Shown piece after piece: positions 24,165 to 32,814 of a DNA stretch of 64,000 bases. Origin of the DNA: Woeseiaceae bacterium (GTDB taxonomy: Bacteria > Pseudomonadota > Gammaproteobacteria > Steroidobacterales > Woeseiaceae); assembly GCA_028289545.1 (NCBI GenBank), contig JANQPG010000095.1, forward strand, positions 62,001 to 126,000. The letters are read 5' to 3'. The position numbers and the translations under genes are program-made. The notes under the pieces were generated by a model. That model was not told the DNA's origin. It worked only from the letters and a program-made list of their open reading frames with translations, and ran no database searches. Within the stretch, counting starts at the first letter, position 1; each line of letters starts with the position of its first letter.

Positions 24165-25430
24165 TTAGCCGGGACTACCGATCTCGGGCGACGGTTTCGC
24201 AAGCCCGTCCACGGTCGCCGAACTGATCGTGTTCTTGATCAGCATCAGCAAGGACAGGGCAATCAGCAGTGACGACAGCGCCGGCACCTTGAAGAATCCC
24301 AGTAAGAGCACCAGCGCAGGCAGCGCCGCTACGACGGCCAGTGACGAGCGGCTGAACGGGCCAAGTCCGGCGTTTCCGGAGCCGGCGAGGACTGCCGCCA
24401 CAATCGCCAGCGCGCCCATATCGTAGTTGAAGGCGTAAGGCGTGATCAGGAACGTGCCGGCGCAAACCGTATAGACGCGGATCAACGCAGAGCGGTTCTT
24501 CAGCAACAGCCAGAGCACGGCGCCGGCCGCGATCAGCGAGACCGGCCACTGGATGGCGTAAGCGAGATCCGGCGAATGACCCAGTGTGCGCACGGCGCCG
24601 AACACCGTCGGCATCATGGGCAGGAAGATGCCATACCAATCCGTCATCACAAACGCCTGGTACTTGAGCGTCTTGGTCAGATAGTCGGTCCATACGTCGA
24701 CGCCGAAGGTCAGCGCCGATGCGCCGACCAACACCACGGACAGCAGCGCGGTCTTCGCGATCACCCCCCAGTTTCGATCCAGCGCGAGCCACAGCGGTAT
24801 CAGGATCCCCAGCTGCGGCTTGACGGTAAGCGCCGCAAACGCCATAGCGGCGAGCCAGGGCCGGGTCCTCGAGTAGGCAAAGCCCAGGAGCAACAGCGCC
24901 GCCGTAAAGAAACTGTTTTGCGCGGCCGTAAACGCCATCATCAGGAAGGGCACCACCGCAATCGCAACCAGCGGCAGGCCGGACCCCTCGGCAAACTCGC
25001 GTCGAAACACGGCGACGGCGTACAGGAACAGCGCAATGCCGGAGAACAGGAACACCAGTAGCGCCGCCTTGTAACCGAGGAAGCCCAGCGGCCAGAGAAA
25101 CAGCAGAAGGTGCGGCGGATAACTCCAGGCCCTGAGCGGATACGGCGCGCCGAAGATCTCTCTCAGTCGAACGATATAAACGTCCTGGGTGAAGAGATCG
25201 ATCTGTGTCCCCTCGAGCACAAACCGTCCGCCCACCCAGTAGTTCGCAAAATCGCGATCCACCAGGTCAACGGTCGTAACGCTCGAAAGAATGCTCGAGA
25301 CAAAGTTGAGTAACGGCACGGCGTAAAAAACCGCGCCAACCGCGCTCAGCAGCACCAATACCAAAAACGCCGCGCGCTGCTTCGGCAAGGCCGCCATGAC
25401 GCTGGCGGCGGCTCTCTGGACAGAGATCAT
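24165..25430 (-). CDS. GT87/DUF2029-type polyprenyl-sugar-dependent glycosyltransferase
   Basis: This 421-residue integral membrane protein has around 10-12 membrane helices. The first periplasmic loop contains DLVDRDFANYWVGGRFVLEG, with the acidic residues after helix 1 that are characteristic of GT-C type transferases of the GT87/DUF2029 group. A second family-like stretch is PLRAWSYPPHLLLFLWPLGF, followed later by ALTVKPQLGILIPLWLALDR. Such enzymes use a lipid-linked sugar donor; the acceptor is unknown. The start ATG 25430 is chosen because the longer frame is basic nonsense without hydrophobic segments. It is monocistronic, convergent with the oxidoreductase operon. Confidence 0.75.
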   Translation of the reverse strand: MISVQRAAASVMAALPKQRAAFLVLVLLSAVGAVFYAVPLLNFVSSILSSVTTVDLVDRDFANYWVGGRFVLEGTQIDLFTQDVYIVRLREIFGAPYPLRAWSYPPHLLLFLWPLGFLGYKAALLVFLFSGIALFLYAVAVFRREFAEGSGLPLVAIAVVPFLMMAFTAAQNSFFTAALLLLGFAYSRTRPWLAAMAFAALTVKPQLGILIPLWLALDRNWGVIAKTALLSVVLVGASALTFGVDVWTDYLTKTLKYQAFVMTDWYGIFLPMMPTVFGAVRTLGHSPDLAYAIQWPVSLIAAGAVLWLLLKNRSALIRVYTVCAGTFLITPYAFNYDMGALAIVAAVLAGSGNAGLGPFSRSSLAVVAALPALVLLLGFFKVPALSSLLIALSLLMLIKNTISSATVDGLAKPSPEIGSPG

Positions 25431-25587
25431 GAATGCACGGCTCCAGGCGACACCGGTTGACGACAAGGTGCCGACCGGCCCGGCCGCGGCACGCAATACG
25501 GACGACAGGTTACTCGATCGGCGCGAGTGTTGCCTTGGCTTTGTGGGTCGGCAAACCTGTTGCGGTGGGGAACACGAGCCAGCCGCC

Positions 25588-25618
25588 CCCAACGGGCATC
25601 GTGACGATGCCCGTTGGG
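25588..25618. terminator. Palindromic hairpin between ald and the GT87 gene
   Basis: A nearly uninterrupted 31-base palindrome (CCCAACGGGCATCGT and its complement) lies between two leftward genes. A second small dyad, AACCGGGC/GCCCGGTT, is at 25652-25672 just after the ald stop. T-rich sequence follows the larger hairpin only on the plus strand, so terminator polarity is unclear. Ending of the ald transcript is the likeliest role. Confidence 0.4.
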
Positions 25619-25684
25619 TTGTCGTTTTAGGCCTTGTCTCTCCGGCGTAACAACCGGGCCTTGAGCCCGGTTCGTTTCCGTTTC

Positions 25685-26806
25685 CTACGCCGCCTTCAGC
25701 ACGTCGCCTGCCGACAGGTACTCGTAGCCCAGATCGTGCGCCACGGCTTCGTGGTTGACGTGACCGGCGTGCACGTTGAGGCCGTTGGCAAGATGCGGAT
25801 CGTGAATCAACGCGTCCCGCCAGCCATGTTTTGCCAGCGCTTTCACGAACGGCAAGGTGGCGTTGGTGAGCGCAAACGTGCTGGTGCGCGGCACCGCGCC
25901 CGGCATGTTGGTCACACAATAGTGCACGACGTCGTCGACGACGTAGGTCGGCTCGGCGTGTGTGGTCGGCCGGCTGGTTTCAAAGCAGCCGCCCTGGTCG
26001 ATCGAAATGTCGACCATGACCGAGCCCGCGCGCATGTTGCGCACGTCCTGAGCCGTCACAAGCTTCGGCGCGGCAGCACCCGCAATCAGCACTGCGCCCA
26101 CGACGAGATCCGCTTCGGCCGTGTGCTCTTCGACCGCGTGCCGGGTCGAATACACCGTGCGCACGCGGCCGCCCCAGACGTCTTCGAGCTGGCGGAGACG
26201 CGGCAGCGAACGATCGAGGATCGTGACTTCGGCGCCAAGACCGACAGCCATGTCGGCCGCGTTAGCGCCGGCAACGCCGCCGCCAATAACCGTCACCTTG
26301 CCGGGGGCAACGCCAGGGACACCGCCCAGTAGCACACCGCTGCCGCCGTTGGCTTTCTGCAGTGCGTACGCGCCCGACTGGATCGACAGGCGTCCCGCCA
26401 CTTCCGACATGGGCGTCAGGAGCGGCAGCGAACCGTCGTCAGCGGTAACGGTCTCGTAGGCGATTGCCGTGGTGCCGGATTCGACCAGCGCCTTGGTCTG
26501 CGCCGGGTCGGCCGCAAGATGCAGATAGGTGAACAGCACCTGGTCTTCGCGCAGCATGGCGCATTCGTTGAGCTGTGGCTCCTTGACCTTGACGATCATG
26601 TCGGCCGCGGCAAACACGGCTTCCGCCGTGTCGAGGACGGTTGCACCCGCGGCTTCGTAGTCCGCGTCGCTCACGCCGATGCCGACGCCGGCACCGGTCT
26701 CAACCACAATCTCGTGGCCGTCGTGGGCCAGTTCTTTGACGCCGGCCGGCGTCATGCCGACGCGAAACTCCAGCGTTTTTATTTCCTTGGGAACCCCGAT
26801 CTTCAT
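25685..26806 (-). CDS. ald: Alanine dehydrogenase
   Basis: NAD-dependent L-alanine dehydrogenase catalyses reversible oxidative deamination of alanine to pyruvate and ammonium. The 373-residue protein starts MKIGVPKEIKTLEFRVGMTP. It carries KVKEPQ with the substrate-binding Lys near 74, YLHLAADP with the catalytic His near 95, the Rossmann motif VTVIGGGVAGANAADMAVGL, and SVMVDISIDQGGCFETSRPT with the catalytic Asp. Length and motifs are canonical. It diverges from an Lrp-family gene across 155 nt, the usual arrangement for an amino-acid-responsive regulator controlling its neighbour. Confidence 0.96.
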   Translation of the reverse strand: MKIGVPKEIKTLEFRVGMTPAGVKELAHDGHEIVVETGAGVGIGVSDADYEAAGATVLDTAEAVFAAADMIVKVKEPQLNECAMLREDQVLFTYLHLAADPAQTKALVESGTTAIAYETVTADDGSLPLLTPMSEVAGRLSIQSGAYALQKANGGSGVLLGGVPGVAPGKVTVIGGGVAGANAADMAVGLGAEVTILDRSLPRLRQLEDVWGGRVRTVYSTRHAVEEHTAEADLVVGAVLIAGAAAPKLVTAQDVRNMRAGSVMVDISIDQGGCFETSRPTTHAEPTYVVDDVVHYCVTNMPGAVPRTSTFALTNATLPFVKALAKHGWRDALIHDPHLANGLNVHAGHVNHEAVAHDLGYEYLSAGDVLKAA

Positions 26807-26961
26807 GTCAGTCTCTCCGCCCTTAGGTTTTCACGTGTGGTTTCAGATGAATCAAAGACAATACGCGCGCATATGCGGCAGTAGATTGCAAAAAACATTG
26901 CGTTTCGGCTGTGTTATGGTGATTTCCTTCCTGAAAGTGGAATCTGACGCAATTATCTGTC

Positions 26962-27423
26962 ATGGATCTCGACCGCTACGACAAAGCCATCCTCGCCGCT
27001 CTGCAGGCGGACGGGCGTATCAGCAACGTGGAGCTGGCGGCCCGCGTCAACCTGTCGGAATCGGCGTGCCTGCGGCGCGTGCGGGTGCTCGAAGAGGCCG
27101 GGATGATCGATCGTTACGTTGCTCTCCTGAATCAGGCGAAAGCCGGCGTGTCGGGCAACGTGTTTGTGTTCATTGCGCTGCACCGCGAAGTCGAGAGCGA
27201 GCTGGCTGCGTTTGAGCTGGCTGTCCGCGACATTCCCGAAGTCATGGAGTGTTATCTCATGACGGGCGAGTTCGACTATTTGCTCAGGGTAGTCGTGTCC
27301 GACATGGCGGATTTCGAACGCCTGCACCGCGACTCGCTGACGCGCCTGCCGGGTGTTGCCCGCGTCAATTCGAGCGTGGCCATTCGGACGGTCAGAAAAA
27401 AAACCGAGCTACCGCTCAAGTAG
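26962..27423 (+). CDS. Lrp/AsnC-family transcriptional regulator, likely of ald
   Basis: The 153-residue protein has the AsnC-type helix-turn-helix at the N-terminus: LDRYDKAILAALQADGRISN, then SESACLRRVRVLEEAGMI. A RAM (ferredoxin-like) ligand domain follows: VMECYLMTGEFDYLLRVVVS. Amino-acid-bound octamers of this family wrap promoter DNA. It is divergent from ald and probably controls it in response to alanine or another amino acid. A ten-base palindrome, CGCATATGCG at 26868-26877, lies in the shared intergenic region. Its 3' end overlaps the convergent LysR gene by 8 nt. Confidence 0.92.
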   Translation: MDLDRYDKAILAALQADGRISNVELAARVNLSESACLRRVRVLEEAGMIDRYVALLNQAKAGVSGNVFVFIALHREVESELAAFELAVRDIPEVMECYLMTGEFDYLLRVVVSDMADFERLHRDSLTRLPGVARVNSSVAIRTVRKKTELPLK

Positions 27424-28321
27424 TGTCGCCGACAAACTGCGCGCGACTCCGCTCCACGGCGTCGATCAGATGTTCGCGGAATCGCCGGTGTCTTGCGGCG
27501 TCGCGAAAGTCCGGATGCCAGAGCAACCAGAGATCGTAGTTATCGAAGGGTTCACAGCCCGGAATGCGAATGACGTCAGGCAGTTGATCGCCGACAAAAC
27601 ACGGCAAGGTCGCCATGCCGAGCCCGGCTCTGACGCCGGACGTCTGTAGCGAGGCGCTGTGGAAATTGCCCGGGGCGGGCACGTGCGGAAACGGCGATCG
27701 CTTGACCCAGTCGGGATACAGTTCCGGCTCGTCCCAGCCAATCCACCTTGCGGTTGTCTCTTTGCTCCACGGATCGTGCCGCTCCAGATAGGCCTCGGTG
27801 GCGTAGTAGCAGCTCCTGCCGGTCACGAGTTTGCGGCCGACGAGATCGTCGGGCGGATGCCGCCCGTTTTGCAGCGAACGCAGCGCAATGTCGGCCTCGC
27901 GGCGGCTCAGGTCGAACAGGTCGTAGGACATCAGCAACGTCAATTCGATCTCGGGGTACAGCTCGAGGAAACGCACGATGTCCGGCATCAGCAGATACTC
28001 GATCATGACGTCGCCGGTCGTCAGCCGTATCTCCCCGGACAGGCTCGCGTCAGCCCCCTGCAGCTGGCGGTCCGCCGTCAGCAGGGCTTCCTCAGCGGCC
28101 AGCGCGGAGGCCAGCAAGGTCTCGCCGGCGGCCGTCGGCTGGTAGCCGCTGTAGTCGCGGTCGAACAGCCGGGTACCGAGGCGGGTTTCGAGGCGCTCGA
28201 CCCGCCGCACTATGGTCGAATGACTGATCCCGAGGGCACTGGCCGCCGCGCGTGCCGAGCCGCCTCTTACCAATTCGAGAAACAGCCGAACGTCGTCCCA
28301 GTCTGTGGTCGATTTTTGCAC
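27416..28321 (-). CDS. LysR-family transcriptional regulator
   Basis: The protein has the LysR N-terminal helix-turn-helix, with WDDVRLFLELVRGGSARAAA then GISHSTIVRRVERLETRLGT and RLFDRDYSGYQPTAAGE. The substrate-binding domain runs to the end, with SGEIRLTTGDVMIEYLLMPD. I place the start at GTG 28321: GGA stands 8 nt upstream, and the longer frame, opening at TTG 28354, would bury a 21-base dyad that looks like this regulator's own operator. It is divergent from an SRPBCC gene, the likely target. The 3' end overlaps the Lrp-family gene by 8 nt in convergent orientation. Confidence 0.88.
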   Translation of the reverse strand: MQKSTTDWDDVRLFLELVRGGSARAAASALGISHSTIVRRVERLETRLGTRLFDRDYSGYQPTAAGETLLASALAAEEALLTADRQLQGADASLSGEIRLTTGDVMIEYLLMPDIVRFLELYPEIELTLLMSYDLFDLSRREADIALRSLQNGRHPPDDLVGRKLVTGRSCYYATEAYLERHDPWSKETTARWIGWDEPELYPDWVKRSPFPHVPAPGNFHSASLQTSGVRAGLGMATLPCFVGDQLPDVIRIPGCEPFDNYDLWLLWHPDFRDAARHRRFREHLIDAVERSRAQFVGDTT

Positions 28322-28334
28322 CAATTTGTTCCGA

Positions 28335-28355
28335 TTTGCTCTGTAGCGGAGCAAA
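28335..28355. promoter_or_regulatory. LysR-type dyad operator TTTGCTC-N7-GAGCAAA
   Basis: A perfect 7-7-7 inverted repeat lies between the LysR gene and the divergent SRPBCC gene. It contains the T-N11-A core expected of LysR boxes. Flanking CAATTT and AAATTG partly extend the symmetry. Location about 15 nt before the chosen LysR start suggests autorepression with activation of the divergent gene. Confidence 0.6.
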
Positions 28356-28461
28356 AATTGTCCGCGTAAAGTGGCGGTTCGTCAACTGATTCCACTTAGC
28401 TTTGGCCTGGCGCGGGACACGCCCCGGGCCGGTTACTCGAACGAACTTGGGAGATCCGTCC

Positions 28462-28980
28462 ATGTACAACGTCACTGTGGCAAGAACCCTCAATGCTCCG
28501 CGCGAAGCCGTCTGGGCTGCGTGGGCCGACTTCGGCAACGTCGCCGTATGGCATCCGTTTGTCTCGCACTCGAAGCTTCTCGGCGACCCGGCCGAACCCG
28601 TGCAGCTGGGCAGCCGGCGGCAGTGTGATCTCGCCGACGGCAAGAACGTCGCCCGCGAAAGAATTGTTGAATTTGCACCGCTCGAGCGGCTGAAAATCGA
28701 TCTGTACGACGGCACGATGCCCTTAAAAGCCGCGGTCGCGACAGTGAGTTTCGGCGCGCCGGACACAACAAAAACACGGGTTGTGCTGGGTATGGACTTT
28801 GAGCCGAAATACGGTTTGCTCGGCAAGCTCATGGCGCCCATGATGAAGCGTCAGTTCAAACGTATGTTCAGCGAATTGCTGGAAGCCAACGAACGCCACG
28901 TCACTGCGCATCGCAGCGGGCGGGGCGACGAGCACGACGGTAACGCCAGCGCGGCAAACCCTGTACTTGCGAGCCGGTAA
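28462..28980 (+). CDS. SRPBCC-family (polyketide cyclase/START-like) protein
   Basis: The 172-residue protein begins MYNVTVARTLNAPREAVWAA, the standard opening strand and helix of SRPBCC proteins, followed by DFGNVAVWHPFVSHSKLLGD. LYDGTMPLKAAVATVSFGAP covers the central strands, and the C-terminal helix is MKRQFKRMFSELLEANE. These proteins hold a hydrophobic ligand; no catalytic motif can be assigned. The last 20 residues are polar and probably disordered. The start at 28462 is preceded by GGGAG. It is divergent from the LysR gene and 69 nt before egtB, so it might be co-expressed with the ergothioneine genes. Confidence 0.8.
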   Translation: MYNVTVARTLNAPREAVWAAWADFGNVAVWHPFVSHSKLLGDPAEPVQLGSRRQCDLADGKNVARERIVEFAPLERLKIDLYDGTMPLKAAVATVSFGAPDTTKTRVVLGMDFEPKYGLLGKLMAPMMKRQFKRMFSELLEANERHVTAHRSGRGDEHDGNASAANPVLASR

Positions 28981-29049
28981 CATAGCCGTCACTGGCTGCG
29001 AACACTCGAATACGTTACGGTAAAGACACTTGGGCAGCAGGCAGTACCA

Positions 29050-30318
29050 TTGAACAGGGTTTCGACGTTGAAACCGGTTTCGCCTGTCGGTGAACTTGCG
29101 AAGCGTTACAGCACAATTCGCAACACGACGACAGAGCTGGTGGCGCCGCTCGCGCCCGAAGACACCGTGGTGCAATCCATGCCGGACGTCAGTCCGAGCA
29201 AGTGGCATCTTGCGCACGTGACGTGGTTTTTCGAGCACTTTGTACTCGCGCACTTCGATCCCGGTTACCGGCGCTACGACGAGCGCTACGATTTCCTGTT
29301 CAACTCTTATTATTACTCCGTCGGCGACATGCATGCGCGACCGGAGCGCGGCCTGCTGACGAGGCCGACACTGTCGGAAGTACTCGACTATCGCGCGACG
29401 GTCGACGACGCCGTGCTGGAATTCCTCGAGACACGTGCGGACGAACCGGAAGTCGCTGAGCGCATTGTCCTCGGCCTGCATCACGAGCAGCAGCATCAGG
29501 AGCTGCTGTTGACCGACATCAAGCACGTGCTGTCGCGAAACCCGCTCAAGCCGGCCTACGATCCGAAGCTACCGCAACCGCCCGCTCTTCAGGCACGTGA
29601 ACTCGAGTTCCTCGAGGGCAAAAACGGCGTTCACCGCGTAGGCTGCGACATCGAAGCCGAGACGTTCTGTTTCGACAACGAGACCCCCCGACACGACGCG
29701 CTGCTGCACCCGCACAGGCTCGCAAACCGGCTGGTGACGAACGGCGAATACCGGGAGTTTGTTCGCGACGGCGGCTACCGGGACGCTCGCCTGTGGCTGT
29801 CGGATGGCTGGGCAACGCTCATGCGCGACGGCTGGAGCCGGCCGCTTTACTGGAGCGAGGATCTGGAGCAGGAATTTGCGCTTGGCGGCGAGCGGGACCT
29901 CGACCTGGCGGCACCGGTCTGCCATGTCAGTTATTACGAAGCCGATGCTTACGCCCGTTGGGCTGGCGCTCGGCTGCCCACAGAATTCGAATGGGAAGCG
30001 GCGGCCGAAGGACTGCCCGTCGACGGCAACCTCTTCGATTCCGCCTACCTGCACCCCGTCGCCGGTCAATCGGCACAGTACTTTGGCGACGTCTGGGAGT
30101 GGACCGCATCGTCGTACCTACCCTATCCGGGGTTCCAGCCGCTCGATGGCTCGCTCGGCGAGTACAACGGCAAATTCATGTGCAGCCAGATGACCGTGCG
30201 CGGCGGCTCTGCTGTCACTTCACGGAGCCACGTCCGCGCCAGCTATCGAAGCTTCTTTTATCCCGAACAGCGCTGGCAGATGCTGGGCTTGAGGCTCGCC
30301 AAAGACAGCCAGCCTTAA
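29050..30318 (+). CDS. egtB: Ergothioneine biosynthesis protein EgtB (sulfoxide synthase)
   Basis: EgtB is a non-haem iron enzyme that joins a thiol donor (gamma-glutamylcysteine or cysteine) to trimethylhistidine with oxygen. The N-terminal DinB-like domain has SPSKWHLAHVTWFFEHF with His56 and LGLHHEQQHQELLLTD with His145-x3-His149, the three iron ligands. The C-terminal half is the FGE-sulfatase fold, with NRLVTNGEYREFVRDGGYRD, then VCHVSYYEADAYARWAGARL, and VRGGSAVTSRSHVRASYRSF near the end. The start is TTG at 29050; the first ATG would remove part of the DinB domain. egtD follows at 129 nt, so trimethylation and sulfurisation are encoded together. Confidence 0.95.
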   Translation: MNRVSTLKPVSPVGELAKRYSTIRNTTTELVAPLAPEDTVVQSMPDVSPSKWHLAHVTWFFEHFVLAHFDPGYRRYDERYDFLFNSYYYSVGDMHARPERGLLTRPTLSEVLDYRATVDDAVLEFLETRADEPEVAERIVLGLHHEQQHQELLLTDIKHVLSRNPLKPAYDPKLPQPPALQARELEFLEGKNGVHRVGCDIEAETFCFDNETPRHDALLHPHRLANRLVTNGEYREFVRDGGYRDARLWLSDGWATLMRDGWSRPLYWSEDLEQEFALGGERDLDLAAPVCHVSYYEADAYARWAGARLPTEFEWEAAAEGLPVDGNLFDSAYLHPVAGQSAQYFGDVWEWTASSYLPYPGFQPLDGSLGEYNGKFMCSQMTVRGGSAVTSRSHVRASYRSFFYPEQRWQMLGLRLAKDSQP

Positions 30319-30447
30319 GCCGCCCGGCGCGCCGAATGGCGCTGCCGTCTCCGCCGCCATGATCTGACAACACTTAAGCACAGCGCTCACGACCCACGCG
30401 TAATGGGCGTAAGCACACACGCGAAATATCGTACTCGAGTATTAGTC

Positions 30448-31419
30448 ATGAACCGAAACGCCAACGAACTTGCCTACAGCGCACAGCAGATTGACGTCGA
30501 CGATGATCTGGACGACATCGTTGCCGGACTCGAGCGAGACCAAAAAATGATCTCGCCCAAGTACTTTTACGACGAGCGGGGATCGCAGCTGTTCGACGAG
30601 ATTACCCGCCTGCCGGAGTACTATCCGACGGCAACCGAGATCGGCATCATGGAAGACAACATTGCCGACATTGCCGACCTGATCGGCGAGCGCGCCAGCC
30701 TGATCGAGTTCGGCGCCGGATCGAGCATAAAAATCCGCATACTGCTCGAACACCTCAAGTCGCTGGCGGCCTACGTGCCGGTCGATATCTCGGACGAACA
30801 CCTGTTGGCGGCGGCCGACGGGCTCAGAAAAGACTATCCGCACATCGAAATCCTGCCGATCGCGGCCGACTTCACGCAGCCCTTCGATCTGCCGACGCCT
30901 TCCGTCATGCCGCTGCGCAATATCGTGTACTTCCCCGGCTCGACAATCGGCAATTTTACGCCCGAGGGAGCGCTCGAACTCCTCAAGGTCATGTATCACG
31001 AGGCCAAGGAAGACGGCGCGCTGTTGATCGGCGTCGACCTGCAGAAAGACGTGCGCATACTCGAACGTGCTTACAACGACTCGAAGGGCGTCACCGCGGC
31101 GTTCAACCTCAATATGCTGCGGCATCTCAATCGCGACTACGGCGCCGATTTTGATCTCGACGCGTTCCGCCACCGAGCCGTGTACAACAGCGTCGACGGC
31201 CGTATCGAGCTGTATCTCGACTCGACCGCGGAGCAGACCGTTCACATGGCCGGTAGCACAATCCGGATTGCGGAGGGCGAAGCCATCCTGACCGAATATT
31301 CACACAAGTACACGCTGCAGAGTTTCGCCGAACTTGCGGCCAAAGCCGGCTTCGAGGTACGGCAGGTCTGGATGGACGCCGAACGGCTGTTCAGCGTGCA
31401 GTATTGTGTGCGCGTCTGA
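30448..31419 (+). CDS. egtD: L-histidine N-alpha-methyltransferase EgtD
   Basis: EgtD adds three methyl groups to histidine to give hercynine, the EgtB substrate. Recognisable segments are ISPKYFYDERGSQLFDEITR followed by LPEYYPTATEIGIM near the N-terminus, the AdoMet site LIEFGAGSSIKIRILLEHL, AYVPVDISDEHLLAAADGL, and YFPGSTIGNFTPEGALELL. The C-terminus has ILTEYSHKYTLQSFAELAAK, the usual ending of the family. I use ATG 30448, which gives 323 residues, normal for EgtD; an in-frame ATG at 30403 would add 15 residues without homology. No lyase gene (egtE) is visible nearby, so the last C-S cleavage must be encoded elsewhere. Confidence 0.96.
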   Translation: MNRNANELAYSAQQIDVDDDLDDIVAGLERDQKMISPKYFYDERGSQLFDEITRLPEYYPTATEIGIMEDNIADIADLIGERASLIEFGAGSSIKIRILLEHLKSLAAYVPVDISDEHLLAAADGLRKDYPHIEILPIAADFTQPFDLPTPSVMPLRNIVYFPGSTIGNFTPEGALELLKVMYHEAKEDGALLIGVDLQKDVRILERAYNDSKGVTAAFNLNMLRHLNRDYGADFDLDAFRHRAVYNSVDGRIELYLDSTAEQTVHMAGSTIRIAEGEAILTEYSHKYTLQSFAELAAKAGFEVRQVWMDAERLFSVQYCVRV

Positions 31420-31460
31420 GCGCGGGAATCGGTGAACCGAACGACCGGCTCATGACCGAC

Positions 31461-31733
31461 TCATGAGCTCGGTGGCACAAACTCCTTCGGCGCGGCCGAA
31501 CCTTCGCCGAAGAAGTACTTCTCCATTTCCGCTTCGAGGAACTTGCGCGCCTTGGGCTCGATGGGCGTCAGTCGGTACTCGTTGATGAGCATGGTCTGGT
31601 GCCCGAGCCAGCGCTGCCAGGCTTCCTTCGAGACGTTCTCGAAGATTCGCTGGCCCAGCTCGCCGGGATAGGGCGCAAAATCCAGTCCGGGCGCCTCGGA
31701 GCCCAGGAGTACGCAGTTAACCGTTCGCGACAT
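31461..31733 (-). CDS. yggX: YggX, Fe(II)-trafficking/oxidative damage protection protein
   Basis: The 90-residue protein starts MSRTVNCVLLGSEAPGLDFA, with the family's early Cys7, and contains VSKEAWQRWLGHQTMLINEY and the C-terminal FLEAEMEKYFFGE. YggX protects iron-sulfur clusters from oxidative damage. Its start lies inside mutY (17 nt overlap), the classical mutY-yggX arrangement of gammaproteobacteria, so translation is probably coupled. It closes the asmA-SRPBCC-mutY-yggX operon. Confidence 0.97.
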   Translation of the reverse strand: MSRTVNCVLLGSEAPGLDFAPYPGELGQRIFENVSKEAWQRWLGHQTMLINEYRLTPIEPKARKFLEAEMEKYFFGEGSAAPKEFVPPSS

Positions 31734-32814
31734 TGAGATCTTTCCTCGCTGTGTCGTCCGTTGTGTTGGCGAGTTTATCGATGAGCTTCCTGACAGGCGC
31801 GGCGACACCGCCAGGCGGCTCAGCGTCGAGCCTGACCCATTGTGCCTCTTCGCGATCGGACACGCAGCTCTCGCCGGCCTCGACCCGGAGCACGACAGGA
31901 CAGATATCCAGATCGTAGTGGCTGAAGCTGTGCCGCAGCACGGCCCATTGCTCGGTCTCGATCGGGGGCACGCCCAGACGCTGCCGGCACCAGTTGTCGA
32001 CGCCTTCGTCGCCCACCTCGGGAAAACTCCACAGGCCGCCCCAGATGCCGCTGGGCGGGCGGCGCTCGAGATACAGCTCCAGCTCAGCCCCGTTCCGCTT
32101 GACCGCCAGCGCCATCGTCGTTTTGCGCTCCGGTTTGGCCTTTTTTGGCTTGCGCCCCGGATACTCGGCAACGCTGTCTTCCTCGTAGGCCCGGCAGTCA
32201 CCGTTGACGGGACACGATCCGCAGCCCGGACGGCTGCGCGTACACAGCGTAGCGCCCAGGTCCATGATGGCCTGCGTATAGTCGTTGACGCGCTCCCGAG
32301 GCGTGCGCTCGTCGGCCAGCGCCCACAACTGTTTCGCCACGGCCGTGCGGCCGGGCCAGCCGGGTATCGCGGCGTGCCGGGCGAGCACGCGTTTGACGTT
32401 GCCGTCGAGGATCGGGTGCCGCTGACGGGACGCAATGGACAGAATGGCGCCCGCCGTCGAGCGGCCAATCCCGGGCAGCTCCACGAGTTCTTCGATATCC
32501 CCGGGCAACTCAGCATTGTGTTGTTCGACGACATGCTTCGCGGCCTTGTGCAGGTTACGCGCCCGCGCGTAGTAACCGAGGCCCGACCAGTGGGCGAGCA
32601 CGTCGTCCTCGGGCGCAGCAGCCAGTGAGCCCACGTCCGGAAAGCGCGTCATAAAACGCTCGAAATAGGGGATAACGGTCGCAACCTGGGTCTGTTGCAG
32701 CATGATCTCGGAGATCCACACCCGGTATCTGCTGATATTGCGCTGCCAGGGCAGGTCCTTGCGGCCGTGGTCGTCGAACCAGGCCAGCAGGCGTGTTGCG
32801 AAGTTACTCGACAC
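31717..32814 (-). CDS. mutY: Adenine DNA glycosylase MutY
   Basis: MutY removes adenine mispaired with 8-oxoguanine. In 365 residues it has the catalytic Glu36 in VWISEIMLQQTQVATV, the helix-hairpin-helix VELPGIGRSTAGAIL at 111-125, Asp137 in HPILDGNVKRVLARH, and the iron-sulfur loop C191-x6-C198-x2-C201-x5-C207. The C-terminal Nudix-like domain for 8-oxoG recognition begins near residue 230 (KTTMALAVKRNGAELELYLE) and contains LRHSFSHYDLDICPVVLRVE. It overlaps the upstream SRPBCC gene by 11 nt and yggX by 17 nt, giving a tightly coupled repair and iron-protection unit. Confidence 0.98.
   Translation of the reverse strand: MSSNFATRLLAWFDDHGRKDLPWQRNISRYRVWISEIMLQQTQVATVIPYFERFMTRFPDVGSLAAAPEDDVLAHWSGLGYYARARNLHKAAKHVVEQHNAELPGDIEELVELPGIGRSTAGAILSIASRQRHPILDGNVKRVLARHAAIPGWPGRTAVAKQLWALADERTPRERVNDYTQAIMDLGATLCTRSRPGCGSCPVNGDCRAYEEDSVAEYPGRKPKKAKPERKTTMALAVKRNGAELELYLERRPPSGIWGGLWSFPEVGDEGVDNWCRQRLGVPPIETEQWAVLRHSFSHYDLDICPVVLRVEAGESCVSDREEAQWVRLDAEPPGGVAAPVRKLIDKLANTTDDTARKDLNVANG

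Noticed and set aside
25652..25672. Second dyad AACCGGGC/GCCCGGTT as a strong terminator of ald
   Set aside because: It lacks a T-run on the minus strand. It is only mentioned with the larger hairpin because its role cannot be supported.
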